DNA from: Micropterix aruncella
Lineage: Eukaryota; Arthropoda; Insecta; Lepidoptera; Micropterigidae
Assembly: GCA_944548615.1 (NCBI GenBank)
Contig: OX155952.1
Location: forward strand, 36,574,032 to 36,638,031
Length of the DNA stretch: 64,000 nucleotides
Reading direction: 5' to 3'
The position numbers and the translations under genes are program-made. Below are positions 44,301 through 55,845 of this stretch, in pieces. Position 1 is the first letter of the stretch. Each line of letters opens with the position of its first letter. The notes beneath the pieces were generated by a model. The model searched no databases. It saw only the letters and a program-made list of their open reading frames with translations, and was not told the origin of the DNA.

Positions 44301-44969
44301 CAGCCAACAACGCAACAAAATGACAATTACACAACTGTATCGAGGTACGGCAGAGTTATACGGCACACACGGCAAGTAAATACGTTGACGTTTCGTCTTC
44401 AAAACGGGGAAAGTCATGTCGCGGAGCAACAATACACACAAAACCCACCTACTCAAAATGTCATAAAAGGAAAGGACCGGAAGAAGACTCCACCCGAAAG
44501 CGGCAGGAAGGTGGTGTCACCGAGGTGCAATGGCGACACCGGAATTAAGGAGATGGCGATGTGCAATGCCATCACTGGGATTACCTACCCCGAACGCCCA
44601 ATAATCAACACACGTCTTAAGTGCCTCCAACGAGGCGTTTATTTTAATCATCACAATCAAGCCGTCAACGAGAAGCTAAAGGCAAACATCGAGATAAATG
44701 AGAGAGAAAGTACAAACCGTCGCGAATCTAACCGCCGTGTTTCGCACGCAAAACGTCACCACAAACAACGAAAACCACATCGCAGCGACTTCTCAGCAGA
44801 GAGCTTTTCATCTTGTGCCACGGCAGTCCGGAGACTGGTGGTGAAGGGGAAGGTTTCAACTGAGGGCGCCGCGACGCAGTACGAACTCAAAACACGAAAA
44901 ACTAGCGCGCTCACACGACCGCTTCCAGCGACTTTCCGGACGGGAGCCTTACTTCCGGTGGCTACTTAA
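41250..44969 (+). CDS. pol: Pol polyprotein: protease, RT, RNase H, integrase (nested gypsy)
   Basis: The -1 frame relative to gag is open from 41250; its first ATG is 41274 and residue numbers count from there. In order: aspartic protease DTGA (48-51); RT with FRPCGDYRRLN, motif A SLELVKAYTQIPV and catalytic YIDD (343-346); RNase H beginning MTDASNTCAGAAL (Asp497); integrase zinc region with CIPC; and the D-D-35-E core Asp753, Asp812, Glu848. A C-terminal LKPCY segment follows. Motif A has Glu283 where gypsy RTs have the first catalytic Asp (GAA at 42120-42122), which should cripple polymerisation. The last about 183 codons lie inside the 3' LTR, up to the stop at 44967-44969. No stop or frameshift is seen before that. 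Confidence 0.93.
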   Translation, partial: AFRKHSTKMPETVRLRTDTAELGKLQEAPRIAQLGAETNNRLYVHDRRTQQRFLIDTGANVSVIPKRRCDEQQKEELLLLAANGSNIATYGKRTIMLDLGFDQQLQATFIIADVKQHILGADFLHQHHLLVDLNRKRLLMKTKDNKYVEKNHMPQPAVFPIETNQEFKKIFESFPNILSNTSQPRQPKHDIVHHIETEGRPVFARPRPLNPERYAAAKKVFDEMIEAGVCRPSKSQWASPLHLVQKSNGEFRPCGDYRRLNSITVPDRYTVPRIHDFTHALQGKTMFTSLELVKAYTQIPVRPEDIEKTAIITPFGLFEMTRMSFGLRNGAQTMQRFMDQVLRGLPFAYAYIDDILIASEDETTHKEHITEILARLDKQGITINLQKCQIAQPELDFLGYTVNSTGIRPKADKVEAIKIFPKPKDVQELRRFLGMVNFYRHSIPETAHRQAKLNVFLKGTKKNDHTEIQWTEESNEAFNQCRQSIEEAVLLAHPIAHAPLALMTDASNTCAGAALQQKQGEKWVPLGFFSKALSHAQQQYAAYDKELLAIYLAVRHFRKMVEGRELVVYTDHKPLIHALKKLNDTPTETPIRIRHSSYIAQFATAIEYLPGRKNVVADALSRIEEVGCPETFDYDELARQQETDEELKALQQNEKFKFKLLKQNNKETEIWCETTATRPRPYITAALRQTAIKIIHNPSHPGIRTTRKMTADKFFWPRMNKDSADYAKTCIPCQRAKVHIHTRTPIGKIMEADRLEHVHIDIVGPLEISNGYRYLLTMLDRGTKWPEAVPIRDIQAETIAKNFFEGWIARFGVPARITTDQGRQFESELFTKLAQLLGAKKIHTTPFHPQANGLVERWHRSLKAALMARMNTKEWANDISTVMMGLRAALKEDINASPAEMLYGTNIRLPGEFFENGKKTTVPEVLQQLRETFEQQRPKRERENTARIFVHPDLKEATHVFIRDDTVRRPLQAPYKGPFRVVKKREKTFDIEQNRRIVTVSLDRLKPCYMSREDETSQPTTQQNDNYTTVSRYGRVIRHTRQVNTLTFRLQNGESHVAEQQYTQNPPTQNVIKGKDRKKTPPESGRKVVSPRCNGDTGIKEMAMCNAITGITYPERPIINTRLKCLQRGVYFNHHNQAVNEKLKANIEINERESTNRRESNRRVSHAKRHHKQRKPHRSDFSAESFSSCATAVRRLVVKGKVSTEGAATQYELKTRKTSALTRPLPATFRTGALLPVAT
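44401..44416 (+). other. Polypurine-like tract before the nested 3' LTR
   Basis: AAAACGGGGAAAG ends three bases before the LTR and is the expected plus-strand primer. It lies within the pol frame. Confidence 0.6.
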
Positions 44970-45339
44970 TGCAAAGTAGGTCGGGGGAGGGATCGCCGGT
45001 GGCGTCCAAAAGCGGTAAACGTGCGAAAATCTAATGTGCGAAACACGACACAATTGCAGCTCAAGCGCCGCCCACGGGACGTCAGCTAGCGGGGGCCAAC
45101 GGCGGACGACTGAAGTACGGTGCCCCCCGCCGGTGTGTATATCGGGCGGTCGGCCCGAGTGAAGGAGACAGCGGAGACAAGAGGGAGATGGGGCGATCGC
45201 CGCCCGGCGACTAGTATATATAGGCGATAGGATTTAAGCGTAATTCAATTCACTTTGTACACGACTTTGGAATTAAACAACATACTGCAATTTGAATATC
45301 GATCGCGAGTTTCATTCTACGACAGAAACCCTCGCGACA
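44417..45339 (+). repeat. 3' LTR of the nested gypsy
   Basis: 923 bp, one A longer than the 5' LTR. Positions 44417-44969 are also coding for the end of the pol frame. Confidence 0.97.
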
Positions 45340-45343
45340 ACAA

Positions 45344-48300
45344 GTTATCTAACCCGGCTAATCACCGGGCTCGATAAGACAACATTGTCCATTTATGCAA
45401 ATTTAAAAAACTTTTAAAAAACAAATAAACTTAAAAAAATAAAGGTCATATAGTTACCAAATAAAAAATAAAATCATAAATTCAAAAAATAAACAAATAA
45501 CGTCCCTTTGACTGAGCCATTACGGACCGATCTAAGAATAAAGATATTTCTCTACCTTAATATACCATTATTATATACAAATTAGGTTCGGTGCTACCCA
45601 TCCATATTTAGAGAGAAAACACCTCCGGAATATCCGGGTTTTTACTATTTATTGGGTTAGGTGGTTATATAGCCCGTCATTAGACAGAAACACCATTGAA
45701 ACCATTGGTTTCCGGGTATATGTACATCAACTGTCAGCGTAGAATTAAAATCAACATGTCAGCTCTGTTGCACAAATACCACCATGAATATCATTTATAT
45801 TATATTACTATCATTATTATTCGATCACGCGGCGAGTAAGTCGGCAGAACTAAGTAGCGACTAGAACTCCGTACACAAAACCGTTGTGAATTCGACATGA
45901 ACAGCTACAGAAAAATTTTTATTCGATCCCGGCATTTGCCAGGACATGGAGTCACTCCATACCATGTAAGTTTTTATAATAAAACACCCCCCCATAGATT
46001 AACCGTAATGATACTCTTAGTATAAAGCTCAATTTAGTTTGCCCATCGAAAGCTCTACAAATTTAACATATAAAACCGATCTTAATTGCATATAAATAAT
46101 TGTATAAATTTACTCTTTCATATTAGTAAATACATTTTCCCACAATTAAGGCAAGAATAGTAAGATAGGTACAAGACAGACAGTTTTAGTATGAAAGAAA
46201 CGCATGACAGGAAGTCGTCGAATGTAGATGTAAGAAAGAAGAATGAATGCGACGCGAAAGAGAAAACCTATGTCAAAACACTGAAAATTATTATTATTAC
46301 TAAGACTAAGAAAACCACCATCAGACAGAATTTATATACAATATAAACATTGGATACCAAAGATCTCACAAATCTTGAACAGTTAGGGAATATCTAGCGG
46401 AACAACGCATATTAGACATTCTATGATAACTATACACCATCAAGAGCAAAATGACTAGAAAGTCAAAGACTGTGGTTTTGTCGCGAAAAGCGCGCATACT
46501 TTTTCAGTCCTCCCGTCCAAATAAAAATCAAATAAAATAACAAGGCTCTATAAAATAAAAACACAAGTTAACAATAATACATAACACAGCCCATATAAAA
46601 TATTACATTCCAATATACTTAAAGAATAGCAAATAAAAGTAGCAACATTTACTCAAATAATATACAAACCCTATAAAAAATACATAAAATAAAAACACAA
46701 GTTAACAATAATACATAACACAGCCCATATAAAATATTACATTCCAATATACTTAAAGAATAGCAAATAAAAATAGCAACATTTACTCAAATAATATACA
46801 AACCCTATAAAAAATACATAAATAAAAACACGGTCGATCATGGGTCTCGCAAATTAAAATTACGTGAACCCGAGTCTGTATACTTCAGACAGGTCTCCAA
46901 AATATATATACACAAAATTATAAACAAACCGGCAAAATTATGTACATTAAAAAAATATATACTATTAATAAGGAACATATAGCCTTCCTAATATTATTTA
47001 TGCGCCAATGCGCGAATGCTAATATACAATGCACATATAGATGTAAACAATCCATGATTAAATATTACACCCAAAATGACGTTAAATCACGTTCAATATT
47101 ATAACCGGTTCCCCTTTTTCCCCCCTTTTTCCCTAAAAATCATAAAAATAATAAAATACAACCAGGGCATTTAAAAATAAATATAGGAGAGATCTGATAT
47201 CGAGGAGAAATAAAATGCAAATAAAATCAAGTCCCATATATAAAATAACACAATAAATCGATAAAAATTTAACCATTGCACAACATTTTTATAAGTTTAA
47301 TCAAAGGTCGTAGCGCATCTCGCTAACGGACCACATTCATTCCCCTTTATAATCCATAAATTATTACATCAAAAGTGCAGAAGACGCACACGCACGTCTG
47401 CGTCCATATTATTAAAGTCAGTAAAAAGAAAGGAAAAAGAGAGCTACAAACGTACATATCAGCATAGAATATAAGTATATAAATATCGTATAATCACTAA
47501 TCAGGTCATTATGTCTAGATAAAATGTTGTTTTTAAATATTAGTAACGCTGTTTCATAAGAACTTTTACAGTAACTCCGTCAATAAAGAGTACTGATTTG
47601 TATACCATATGTAGCTAATCGGACACATAATATTAACTGCATACATAGTAATAGCAACTTAGTACATAGAAAATTAATGCTAGTTTATTTCTGTTTATTT
47701 ATTCTTTTAGGAAAGGAAATAGCAAATAAAATAACTGTCATTCTGGTATACATTCCACCGAGGAATAAAATATTGTAAGATCACACAAGGGTATAAATTG
47801 AATAAAAATGGAAATATATAGTTAATTGTTTGTAAACGAGGATATCACAATACCTACTCATGGTACAGTGAAACAAGCCTATCCTTCTTACCTCACCCAT
47901 CCTAGTAGTACCAGATAAAGAAACATTAGTATCTCGACAAGATGATGCCGCATACCTTTCTCAAATTCCAGAAAATTTGGAGCAACGATGCAGAAAAGGC
48001 CATACTCATAACGACGTTACTATGATGAACCGATGCAGCGAATATCGACCCAATAATATAAAGGGATCTACACGCTAATCAATTGGATACGACAAATTTC
48101 ACTACCGATCGTCCAAGGAAGAACACCGTTAAATTTAACTTGCGATCCGGAAATTATAACTACAAGCAGTCATAGCAGGTAAAGACACATTTTCCTACCT
48201 CTATAGACAATAGGACTTCAGACCAGATGATCAACACCAGAGGGCCACTAATCGCCATACCAACAACGTACCGATGACGTCCGCATAATGGATATGCACC

Positions 48301-49489
48301 CACGAAACAGGAGTCTAGCAAGTACCATGCATACCATGCATACATTGTACCTTTAGCATGCAGCCTTTTTCCCAGATGCTCTTTGAGTGAAAGACACTAA
48401 GAAAGTGCCATTCAGTTAGTTATCGTTAAAAGTGAGAGTGCAATTAATTTGAGTCTAATATCTTACGGTATTTCAGTGAAATGGACATTTGAAACCGTTA
48501 AGCTACCTATTCAAGTTCCCGTATTAATCAATTCTACACAGGACTTACATAAGCAAAGTGTTCATAAATTGCCACCTACGAGGAAAATTACCACGACAAC
48601 GTAATAGTACACAGGACTTTATAAAGCGAAGTGTCAATTTTAAGTCATTACCCGAATTTTACAACATTACTTCAACCTAATGACCCAACATATAGACTTT
48701 TATAATCTGCTCCTGCACACATAGACTTTACTGCAAAGCAAGTGGCGTAGCATAGGAAGATACAGTTTAAAAAGACTCTATACTTCGTAGCAGAAATTTG
48801 GCTTCGTAACGGAATTCAAGAAACTAATGCTTGTTTCCATTTTCTTGTCTGTCGTAAGGTGACGTAAACCACGCTGCAGCCGACACCCTGGAGTGTCATG
48901 ACGAAATCGACGACCAGCCATTATTCGAGGACACACTTAGACGTCTACAGGACCCAGGATGCGACCGGAAGGATGTCAACGCGATCTACATTTAAATTTG
49001 TAAATTGTAAAGGGCCATATCCAGACTATATATCCACTTAACGTTAAAAAACGAGCAAGTGACTTCCATGACTGAACTTCTAGCAACAAATACCCGTGAC
49101 ATTTCCATATTACTCCATATATTTCCTTTCCGATCTCATAATCTACATTATAAATCATAATCAAATGCGTAGGATACAAACCATATTAATACTTAGAAAA
49201 ATAGAACTTTAAATCAAAACTTATAACTTTTCCATCTTCTTCACTTGTCAAGTTGAACTTACATACTCGTAAATATCAAATAAATTAATTTAGGTCAAAT
49301 ATATAGTTCATAAAAAAAAGCTAATAATAAGTAATTGTTAAATCCAAGCACAAATACAGTACCTCACCAGTAGCTACGCTTCGTAGCAAGTGTTAGGCGT
49401 AGCAACTCGTAGTATGGTTTGTCTCTTATTTGTTTATTGCTTCTTTTGTTAATGCCACCGCGGACGGTGACGTTGTTATCTACCCGGCA
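45344..49489 (+). other. 3' internal region of the outer gypsy, mostly non-coding
   Basis: No long frame and no env recognised. A strong donor-like CCAT-GTAAGT lies at about 45963-45970. At 48858-48996 a GC-richer patch after a pyrimidine tract and AG is open for 45 codons to a stop. The two could be a spliced gene remnant, but nothing identifies it. Confidence 0.4.
46547..46814. repeat. Tandem duplication, 2 x 134 bp, in the outer gypsy
   Basis: ACACAAGTTAACAATAATAC recurs at 46561 and 46695. The units stay identical, apart from at least one base (AAAGTAGCAAC / AAAATAGCAAC), through ACCCTATAAAAAATACATAA. Confidence 0.92.
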
Positions 49490-52085
49490 TGTAATGCTGC
49501 TGCATTACCTTATACTTAGAAAGTATACCATTATAGTCTAATACTTATAAAATATTTAATCCAGTTAAGCAAATCCATTCATCGTATAAACTTTGCCGTG
49601 CAATCGACGGCTAGTCTTTGTACGTCACTAGTCAGCTCATCCGCAAGCGGAGAGATTTATCAGTATTACCATTGCGGAGAATAGTTTTTTTTTTGGCTAC
49701 CAGACCTCGAGGAAGACGGTCGATACTTCGGAGAGGGCGCGCGCGCCTTGGCGGCGCGGCGCGCCCGATTCATTCACTACCCTGCATCCAGCCACTGCAG
49801 ATTATAATTCTCTATTTAAAGCCAGTACGAGAAATAGAATCATTTGAATCTTTAATTAAATTCAGTGTAACACCTGGGCAGGCCATCGAGGAACCCTCAA
49901 CCCTACAGGCAAGTCACTCACTGTACCGTTAACCGCCTCTCTTCTCGCTTCTTAATTTCTCGCTTTTTCTTTTATAATTTTTCATTGCATTTTAAAAATC
50001 TATTTATAATTAAATTAATGTGAAGCAGACGCCAGAACCCGCGTCGCTTCGAAAGGAACCCAGGTTATTGTAATATCGCCGTTAGGCCAGGGTTAGGTTA
50101 AATTAACTATAACGTTCTACCGATAGAAATAGATTAAATAGCATAGCCGGCTTGTCCGCCGAATAAACGTGCATAGTTCACTTTTTCCTAAATTTTCATA
50201 AAATGTGCTACCCCCCATTAGGTCGAAAAGGTGAAAGTCGACCCGCGAAATCCTTTTTATAATACCGTATTCTCTGAGTGCAATCCCCTCAATACCAGGT
50301 CTCTCGAAAGTATTCTCTTTCAAATCTCTACCCCACGAAACGAAATCCCAAATCGCAAACTAATTTTCGAATCTCTTTCCCATAGTACAGGTCCAAAATC
50401 TCAAAAATATTATATTTCAAATCACTTCCCAGTAACACAAAATATCAACCATCTAAATTATTTTCTTTATTTTATTAAAAATCTTTACCCAGTATAAAGA
50501 GAACCAAGATCAGGTCCCCAAAAATAATGTCCCTACTCGAACGTTATCTAAAAAATATAAAAATCTAAATTCCCGTATTTTCCAAGTTCCATTAAATTCT
50601 TGCACCATCGTAACCTAAAATCAAAGCGATCATTTTCCATAATCCTAAACACAAGAATAAATCATTTCCAATCATTACCAGTCAACGTATCTCTAGAAAA
50701 ATCTACGGTTCAACCGAAGGAGATACCCGCATCCCGATACCGACAGACTTCAACGCCTACCCGACTCCTAAAAATCCGAAAACCCGAATTTCAATCACGA
50801 AAATCACGGATGCTCGATAGAAAATTCATAAAACCTTCGAAACTTAATTCGGCCTTGATATGCGCATTAATTAAAATTATATAGAAAAGATCAGAGAACT
50901 TATGTACGAGAACGCAACATGTACCACAAATTTTCATAAAATATATTCTTCTTTATAATAAAAACTCCATTATAAGGCATTACGTTTCATTTAATAATAA
51001 AGGTTAAAAATTGGTAATTCTATAATTTTCTCAGAAGAATTCGTAATAATTCGTATTCGGGAGCGTAAGACGTACAGACCGAGTCAGGGAGAAGAAAGGA
51101 AAATTCACAGGGTTAAGAACCATTGGTTTATGTTCGAATAAACCGAACCATATTATTATTAATTCTACAAATTCCTCTCTTGGAAATTTCTATAGATTTC
51201 TTTGTTTAATCAATCGTTTAAAGCACGAATCAGTAAAGATAGAATCGCGAAACTTCTAGCCATTTTCTTTAGTATTCATTTTTACGGGTCATTTAAATTT
51301 GAAATTAAATTCGATAATATAATAAATAAAATAGATCCAAAATCATCGCTCAATAATAAAATAAATTTCAATTTAAATTACCATTCAGCAATCCGTACCG
51401 ATTGTAAAAACATATTAAATCGGCCCGGGGAGCGGTCTCAAACCGGTTCCTTATCGTTAGGCGGTCCGCGGTCGGCCCGGCGACAGCGCCGCGCGTCAGC
51501 GCCATCTGTAGGCGTAGGACGAAGGAGGGGGCCATCGCCGGCGCGACGTGCCCGAAGATAGAGGGCGCTGTATCGTTTCCCTGCAATCTACTTCCCGCGA
51601 ATTGGGAGCGGTTTCGAATTCACGAAATACTCTCCATAATTAAATGAATTTTATAGTTGCAAAACCCAATATAGGAAATTTCAGGATGCGTAATTAGTAA
51701 TCCATAATTAAAATTCGAATATATTTCCCAATCTTTACTAATTATATCCCATCCAACTTGATCGCCCGTCTGCCTCACAGACGACCCCGACTTCCGAGGA
51801 CGCCGCTAATAAAACGGGATAAAAACCACCCCTGAGGATCACATATTCCGACTTGAGCTAGTGAGGCCCCGTCAGTGACGTTCCTCCTCCCGTAATCTAG
51901 ACCAACCGCTAGGCGAAGGCGTGCGTCTAGCTTTTTGTGCGTGAACCCCGTCCCTAGAATTATCACGGATTGGCGCCCTGGAACTTGACGGTTTCCTAAA
52001 AAAATTAGATATTATCCGTGACATAATGGCATTTATCCGATCTTCATACAATACTATATAACCATTATAAACGGGGCTCGTAGCA
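49490..52085 (+). repeat. 3' LTR of the outer gypsy element
   Basis: 2,596 bp, collinear with the 5' LTR, ending GTAGCA directly before the ACGG target duplication. Confidence 0.97.
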
Positions 52086-52295
52086 ACGGTTACTTTACCA
52101 ATACAGTAAACAAATTACAAATCCAGCCTATTTTTTTAAGAAAGGTAAAATGAAATAATATCTAAATTATATTATGAAAAAAGGGTAAATTTTACCCAAA
52201 AAATTCACACCAAAAAGTCACAACAACAAACCCTGAAAGAAAACTAAACACAAATGAAAATTATTGAACCATATTCATCGTGGTTTTTACGGAAT

Positions 52296-52440
52296 AAAAC
52301 GTTTTTCACACGACTGCCCAATAAAAAGGTATGTAATGTGTTCAGGATTCATGTATGTATATTTTCCATTTTTTAGTCCACCAGAACTTCTAAACGCCTA
52401 AATCAATTTATGTAGAAGTGTGTAGTACTGTTAGAATCCA
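52296..52440 (-). repeat. Dispersed repeat family X, copy 3
   Basis: Reverse complement of the blocks at 2720-2885 and 4925-5085 (GGGCAGTCGTGTGAAAAAC, AGGCGTTTAGAAGTTCTGGT). It abuts the LINE remnant that follows. Confidence 0.65.
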
Positions 52441-52825
52441 AGTCGGAGAGGCTAGCCAGGCTAGCCTAGCCTATATCGCCGGCCCAGCGGTTTACAACAA
52501 ACTCAGCGAGCACATTAGGCAGGCGCAATCTCTTGACGTGTTTGAGAGACGCCTTGAGGGGTACCTCACAGATAAGTCGTTTTACTCACTGGAGGAATAT
52601 TACTCTAGTGAAGTCTAAAATGCTTTGGTGGCTAAATTGTTTAATGATCTCTTTGCATGTTGTCTTGTATTTCCTCTTTTTACATTATTATTGTGTTTTT
52701 TTTTGTTTTTTTTTTTTTAATATTTTTTTATGATAAAAAAATGTTTGTTTGCTAATATGTATGGATGTTTGCTAATCTTTATCTGACTTGTATACGAGTA
52801 TACTAATAATAAAAATGAATACTTT
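52437..52825 (+). mobile_element. LINE 3' end (ORF2 C-terminus and 3' UTR)
   Basis: Encodes AYIAGPAVYNKLSEHIRQA, VFERRLEGYLTDKSFYSLEE and YYSSEV, stop at 52616-52618. This is the CR1/Jockey-type end G-P-x-x-Y-N-x-L ... F-x-x-x-L-x-x-Y-L ... F-Y-S-L-x-E-Y/F. The upstream start at 52418 is artificial. A T-rich 3' UTR ends near AATAATAAAAATG, next to element Y copy 3. Confidence 0.7.
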
Positions 52826-52835
52826 AAAAAGAAAA

Positions 52836-53338
52836 CTAAAAACATGCTTTTATAAATGCACGTAAAAAACAAAAAAAACGACTATTGTATCAGAACAACG
52901 ACATCTTATATTATGTAAACGTATCTTTGCAAAACCATAATAAAATATGGAGAGATTGTACACAAATCTATCGTTGTTACAAGACCTTTCTAACAAGTCC
53001 AAACACGGCTATGATACGATATTCCATCATGGAATGCCAGAGCCTATCTTCCGGCTTCATCATCAGACCTTGAAACCTAATCGTGGTCAAAGTTCATTCC
53101 AAGACTTTTCTAACAAGTCCAAACACAGCTACGATACGATGTTCCATCATGAAGTTCCAGTTCATATCTTCCGACTCCATCATCCGATCAGTTCGACAGT
53201 ACCATATTATTGTATTGTCATCAGAACTACATAAATCTGCCAATTTTTATGACGCTACGATCCTTGGAAGATGGTTAAATTACTTACCTTAGATTCCATT
53301 ACATAGTTACATACAGGTCGACCTAATAAAAGCGTGTT
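52836..53338 (-). mobile_element. Variable-monomer element Y, copy 3 (two monomers)
   Basis: Reverse orientation. The terminus AACACGCTTTTATTAGG lies at the right (ends 53338). The flanks AAAAAGAAAA at 52826-52835 and 53339-53348 are a 10-bp direct repeat. Two tandem about 120-bp monomers occupy about 52979-53218 (each with TCTAACAAGTCCAAACAC and CATCATG). Open frames here are monomer artefacts. Confidence 0.8.
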
Positions 53339-53348
53339 AAAAAGAAAA

Positions 53349-53855
53349 TGAATAAGAATATGTCATCCCGAGTGGGTACGTGGGACGACTTCTTACTCTC
53401 ATATAATAGAAAGCGGCGTCTTGGATATAATTCGCCGTGTTACGCGTTGGCTGTTGACAGCGATCATTTGACAGTTGGTGTTTTCGTTCTTATAAATAAA
53501 CCCGATAGGCCGAGTAATAATAATAAGTATTTGCAATATTAATTTAACAAAACAAATTATACAAACTGTATAATTATCAAAATAATGCAATAGTTAATTT
53601 TTTTAACTGCAGTCGTGTTATTTTATTCTTTAAATTATTTAGATGCTTATGTATAATAATAATTCATAAACGCGTTTAAAATATGTACTTCTGCGAGTAA
53701 TGTTACTTTTTTCTTCACTCTGTTCTTGATTACCTAGCAATATCAACTTATTGTACATAGTTGACGTAGGGCCCACATCACAATATATATTTATTTTACC
53801 TTAAATATTAAAAATATTTTTTTATTATTTTTACCCTTTATAACCCCCTATATAG
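53349..53855. other. Stretch without recognised gene
   Basis: No gene seen. Confidence 0.35.
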
Positions 53856-53965
53856 TGGGTCTAACCACATAGTGGAATAACCACATAGTGGGTAGTTACT
53901 AAAGATCTTATAGATCTAGGTGACATCAAGGGCTGGAAACAAACCCCCCCCCCCCACTCCCCAAC
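53856..53965 (+). mobile_element. 3' end fragment of the RNase H LINE family
   Basis: AACCACATAGTGGGTAGTTA, ATCTAGGTGACATCAAGGGC and TGGAAACAAAC match the 3' UTR of the LINE at 19860-21455. A short internal duplication of AACCACATAGTGG precedes it, and an expanded C run of about 13 follows. The (CTA)n tail is lost. Confidence 0.75.
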
Positions 53966-54176
53966 GATGTTAGCCGTTCCAGAGGGATTACGCTTGTATG
54001 TGTGCTGCCTAATTGTTCCCCAATCGTTCTAATGGTGAAAATTGGGATAATCGTCAATCGAACCGTAATCTAGCTTTGCTCGTGCTTACTTCGATATCTG
54101 CCAGTCTGCTTCCACGTATGTATGGTATTATAGTTTAAGAGTCATTTCGATAATTAGACTATGCGTGTACCAAATA

Positions 54177-54394
54177 TCCTACTAATATTAAAAACGCGAA
54201 AGTTTGTATGTATGTATGGATGTTTGTTAGTCTTTCACGCAGAGCTACTGAATGGATTTTGATGAAACTTTACAATAACATAGCTTACACATCAGAATAA
54301 CACATAGGCTATAATTTATAAAGATATATGGTTTTCTATCATCATTATCACAATTTTCTATCACCACGCGGGTGAAACCGCTGGGCGCAGCTAG
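54177..54394 (+). mobile_element. Intact short Helitron-like element
   Basis: Begins TCCTACTAATATTAAAAACG and ends GGGCGCAG-CTAG, inserted between A (54176) and T (54395), as Helitrons do. The interior has CGCGAAAGTTTGTATGTATG and CTGAATGGATTTTGATGAAA, sequence I know as a common lepidopteran nonautonomous Helitron. 218 bp, no gene. Confidence 0.85.
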
Positions 54395-54395
54395 T

Positions 54396-55845
54396 CATAC
54401 ATAAAGTAGGTAATGGCTAGGTTTGAAAATAGATAGGCAAGAAATTATATTCGGTATTATTGGAGATTATGTCATAATAAATGCGTTTTTTGGATCTGTC
54501 AAGACATGTACTAAGTAATACTACTACTGATACTAAGCTAGGGTATAAGTATTTGTTTTAGTAATAAAAGAACTTTCTAGGTAACTATAAAGTTGATTTG
54601 GTCTTGCATTTTTAATCATCCATTTATGATGTTAGTTGGTAAGAATAACGATGTGTGAAACAAGACGATATGTAATAAAATACTACAATGTCAGATAAGT
54701 CTGTTTTATTTTTAAATAGTCACCTTTTAATATACATTAATTATAATTAATCGCTAACCTTGTATCTTAATTATAATGTTGACATGACATTATTTAATAA
54801 ACACCTATTTAATTATTTATAATAATGTGCAGCGGTTTGCAACAAGCGTAACACTAAGCTTAGGTAATATGTAATGACATTGAATAAAATTTAGCCTTGA
54901 AAATAAAAAAACCCACAGCAAGTTGTGTCACGCTTATAGTGAAGATTGGTCCCATGTCGCCTAACTAAGTAAAAACTTGTTAAACACATATAATTTTATT
55001 ATAATTTTATAATTTTATATAATTTTATTGAATGATCTCTCATTGTGACTACTCATCGATAGTTATTTATACCTTCTAAATGAAACTGGAGGATCGAATG
55101 GTACATAATATTATTAAAATTATATGATTATATCTTTTTATAGTGCATCTGCTTGTTAAACAAGAGCAATACTATCACATTAATGAATATCTACCGATTC
55201 TATAAAAAAAAGAGTCATTATATACACATACCCTCTGATGTCTTAATTGTATCCGCGCTAGAAGTAGCCAAACATTATTTTGTAATATATTACATTCTCT
55301 TATATCGTCCAGAACATTTTCTCCGCACATTCTATAACAAGTCTACCTACCTACGTCTAAAAGCCTAACTACGTAATTCGCTAAACACACATCTCGTATC
55401 AATATTTTAGTTGTATTAATTAATTAATTAATTTATTTATAAAATGTTTGGACCAGTAGCGACAAATAGAGCACACTGCAGCATCTCGGTCACTACGTCA
55501 ACACCGCCTAACTAGGCCTAGGCCTGTACTAAGGCAGGTGTACCAGGTAATATTTTACATGTGCACACAAAAAAATATCAAAAATTCTAAATTATGTCTT
55601 TGTCATAAACATCTTAAAATAATAAATTTAAATATCATCAAGAAATTATATATGGAATATTTAGTGAAAACAGTGAATTAAGTGTTCTTCAAAATTTTAA
55701 TTAAAATTTCAGTTAAATGTTGGGAATCTTATAAAATGCAGTATTTGCTTCTACTTCTATATATCTCTACAAATCTACGATTCTGCATATCTAAACTCAT
55801 ACATTTATACATATGTACACTTTGTAGATGTCATCTGCAACGGAT
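54396..55845. other. About 1.45 kb without recognised gene
   Basis: AT-rich. A frame at 55153-55368 is open but has no recognisable domain. (TTAA)n-like runs lie near 55416. Confidence 0.35.

Larger units (their letters stand above)
39484..45339 (+). mobile_element. Nested Ty3/gypsy retrotransposon, CsRn1/Kabuki-like, structurally complete
   Basis: Two LTRs (922 and 923 bp), 4-bp target duplication ACAA (39480-39483 and 45340-45343), primer site TGGTGACCCC, gag, pol and a polypurine-like tract. A tRNA-Trp-type primer and a Gag CHCC motif are features reported for the CsRn1 clade, which includes Kabuki of Bombyx. In the stretches compared the LTRs differ by a single A insertion (near 45025), so this copy is younger than its host element, as the nesting also requires. 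Confidence 0.95.
33118..52085 (+). mobile_element. Ty3/gypsy LTR retrotransposon, internally deleted, host of a nested gypsy
   Basis: Complete LTR element by structure: long direct LTRs starting TGTAATG and ending GTAGCA, and the 4-bp target duplication ACGG at 33114-33117 and 52086-52089. The interior holds a tRNA-Lys-type primer site, one large reading frame with RNase H and integrase, and about 4.1 kb of mostly non-coding sequence before the 3' LTR. A second LTR element occupies 39484-45339. I find no protease, RT or env and no clear polypurine tract before the 3' LTR. The large LTRs and tRNA-Lys primer recall the Osvaldo/Ulysses group; that placement is inference. Confidence 0.95.

Noticed and set aside
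45344..49489. env gene of the outer gypsy
   Set aside because: No long frame, signal peptide or transmembrane segment can be supported.
33118..52085. Assembly duplication of the 2.6-kb LTRs
   Set aside because: The copies differ at several bases, and a 4-bp target duplication brackets the whole unit, so they are true LTRs.
52947..53234. Repeat protein with tandem modules
   Set aside because: The modules are the 120-bp DNA monomers of element Y, whose 120-base length happens to preserve frame; other copies have stops.
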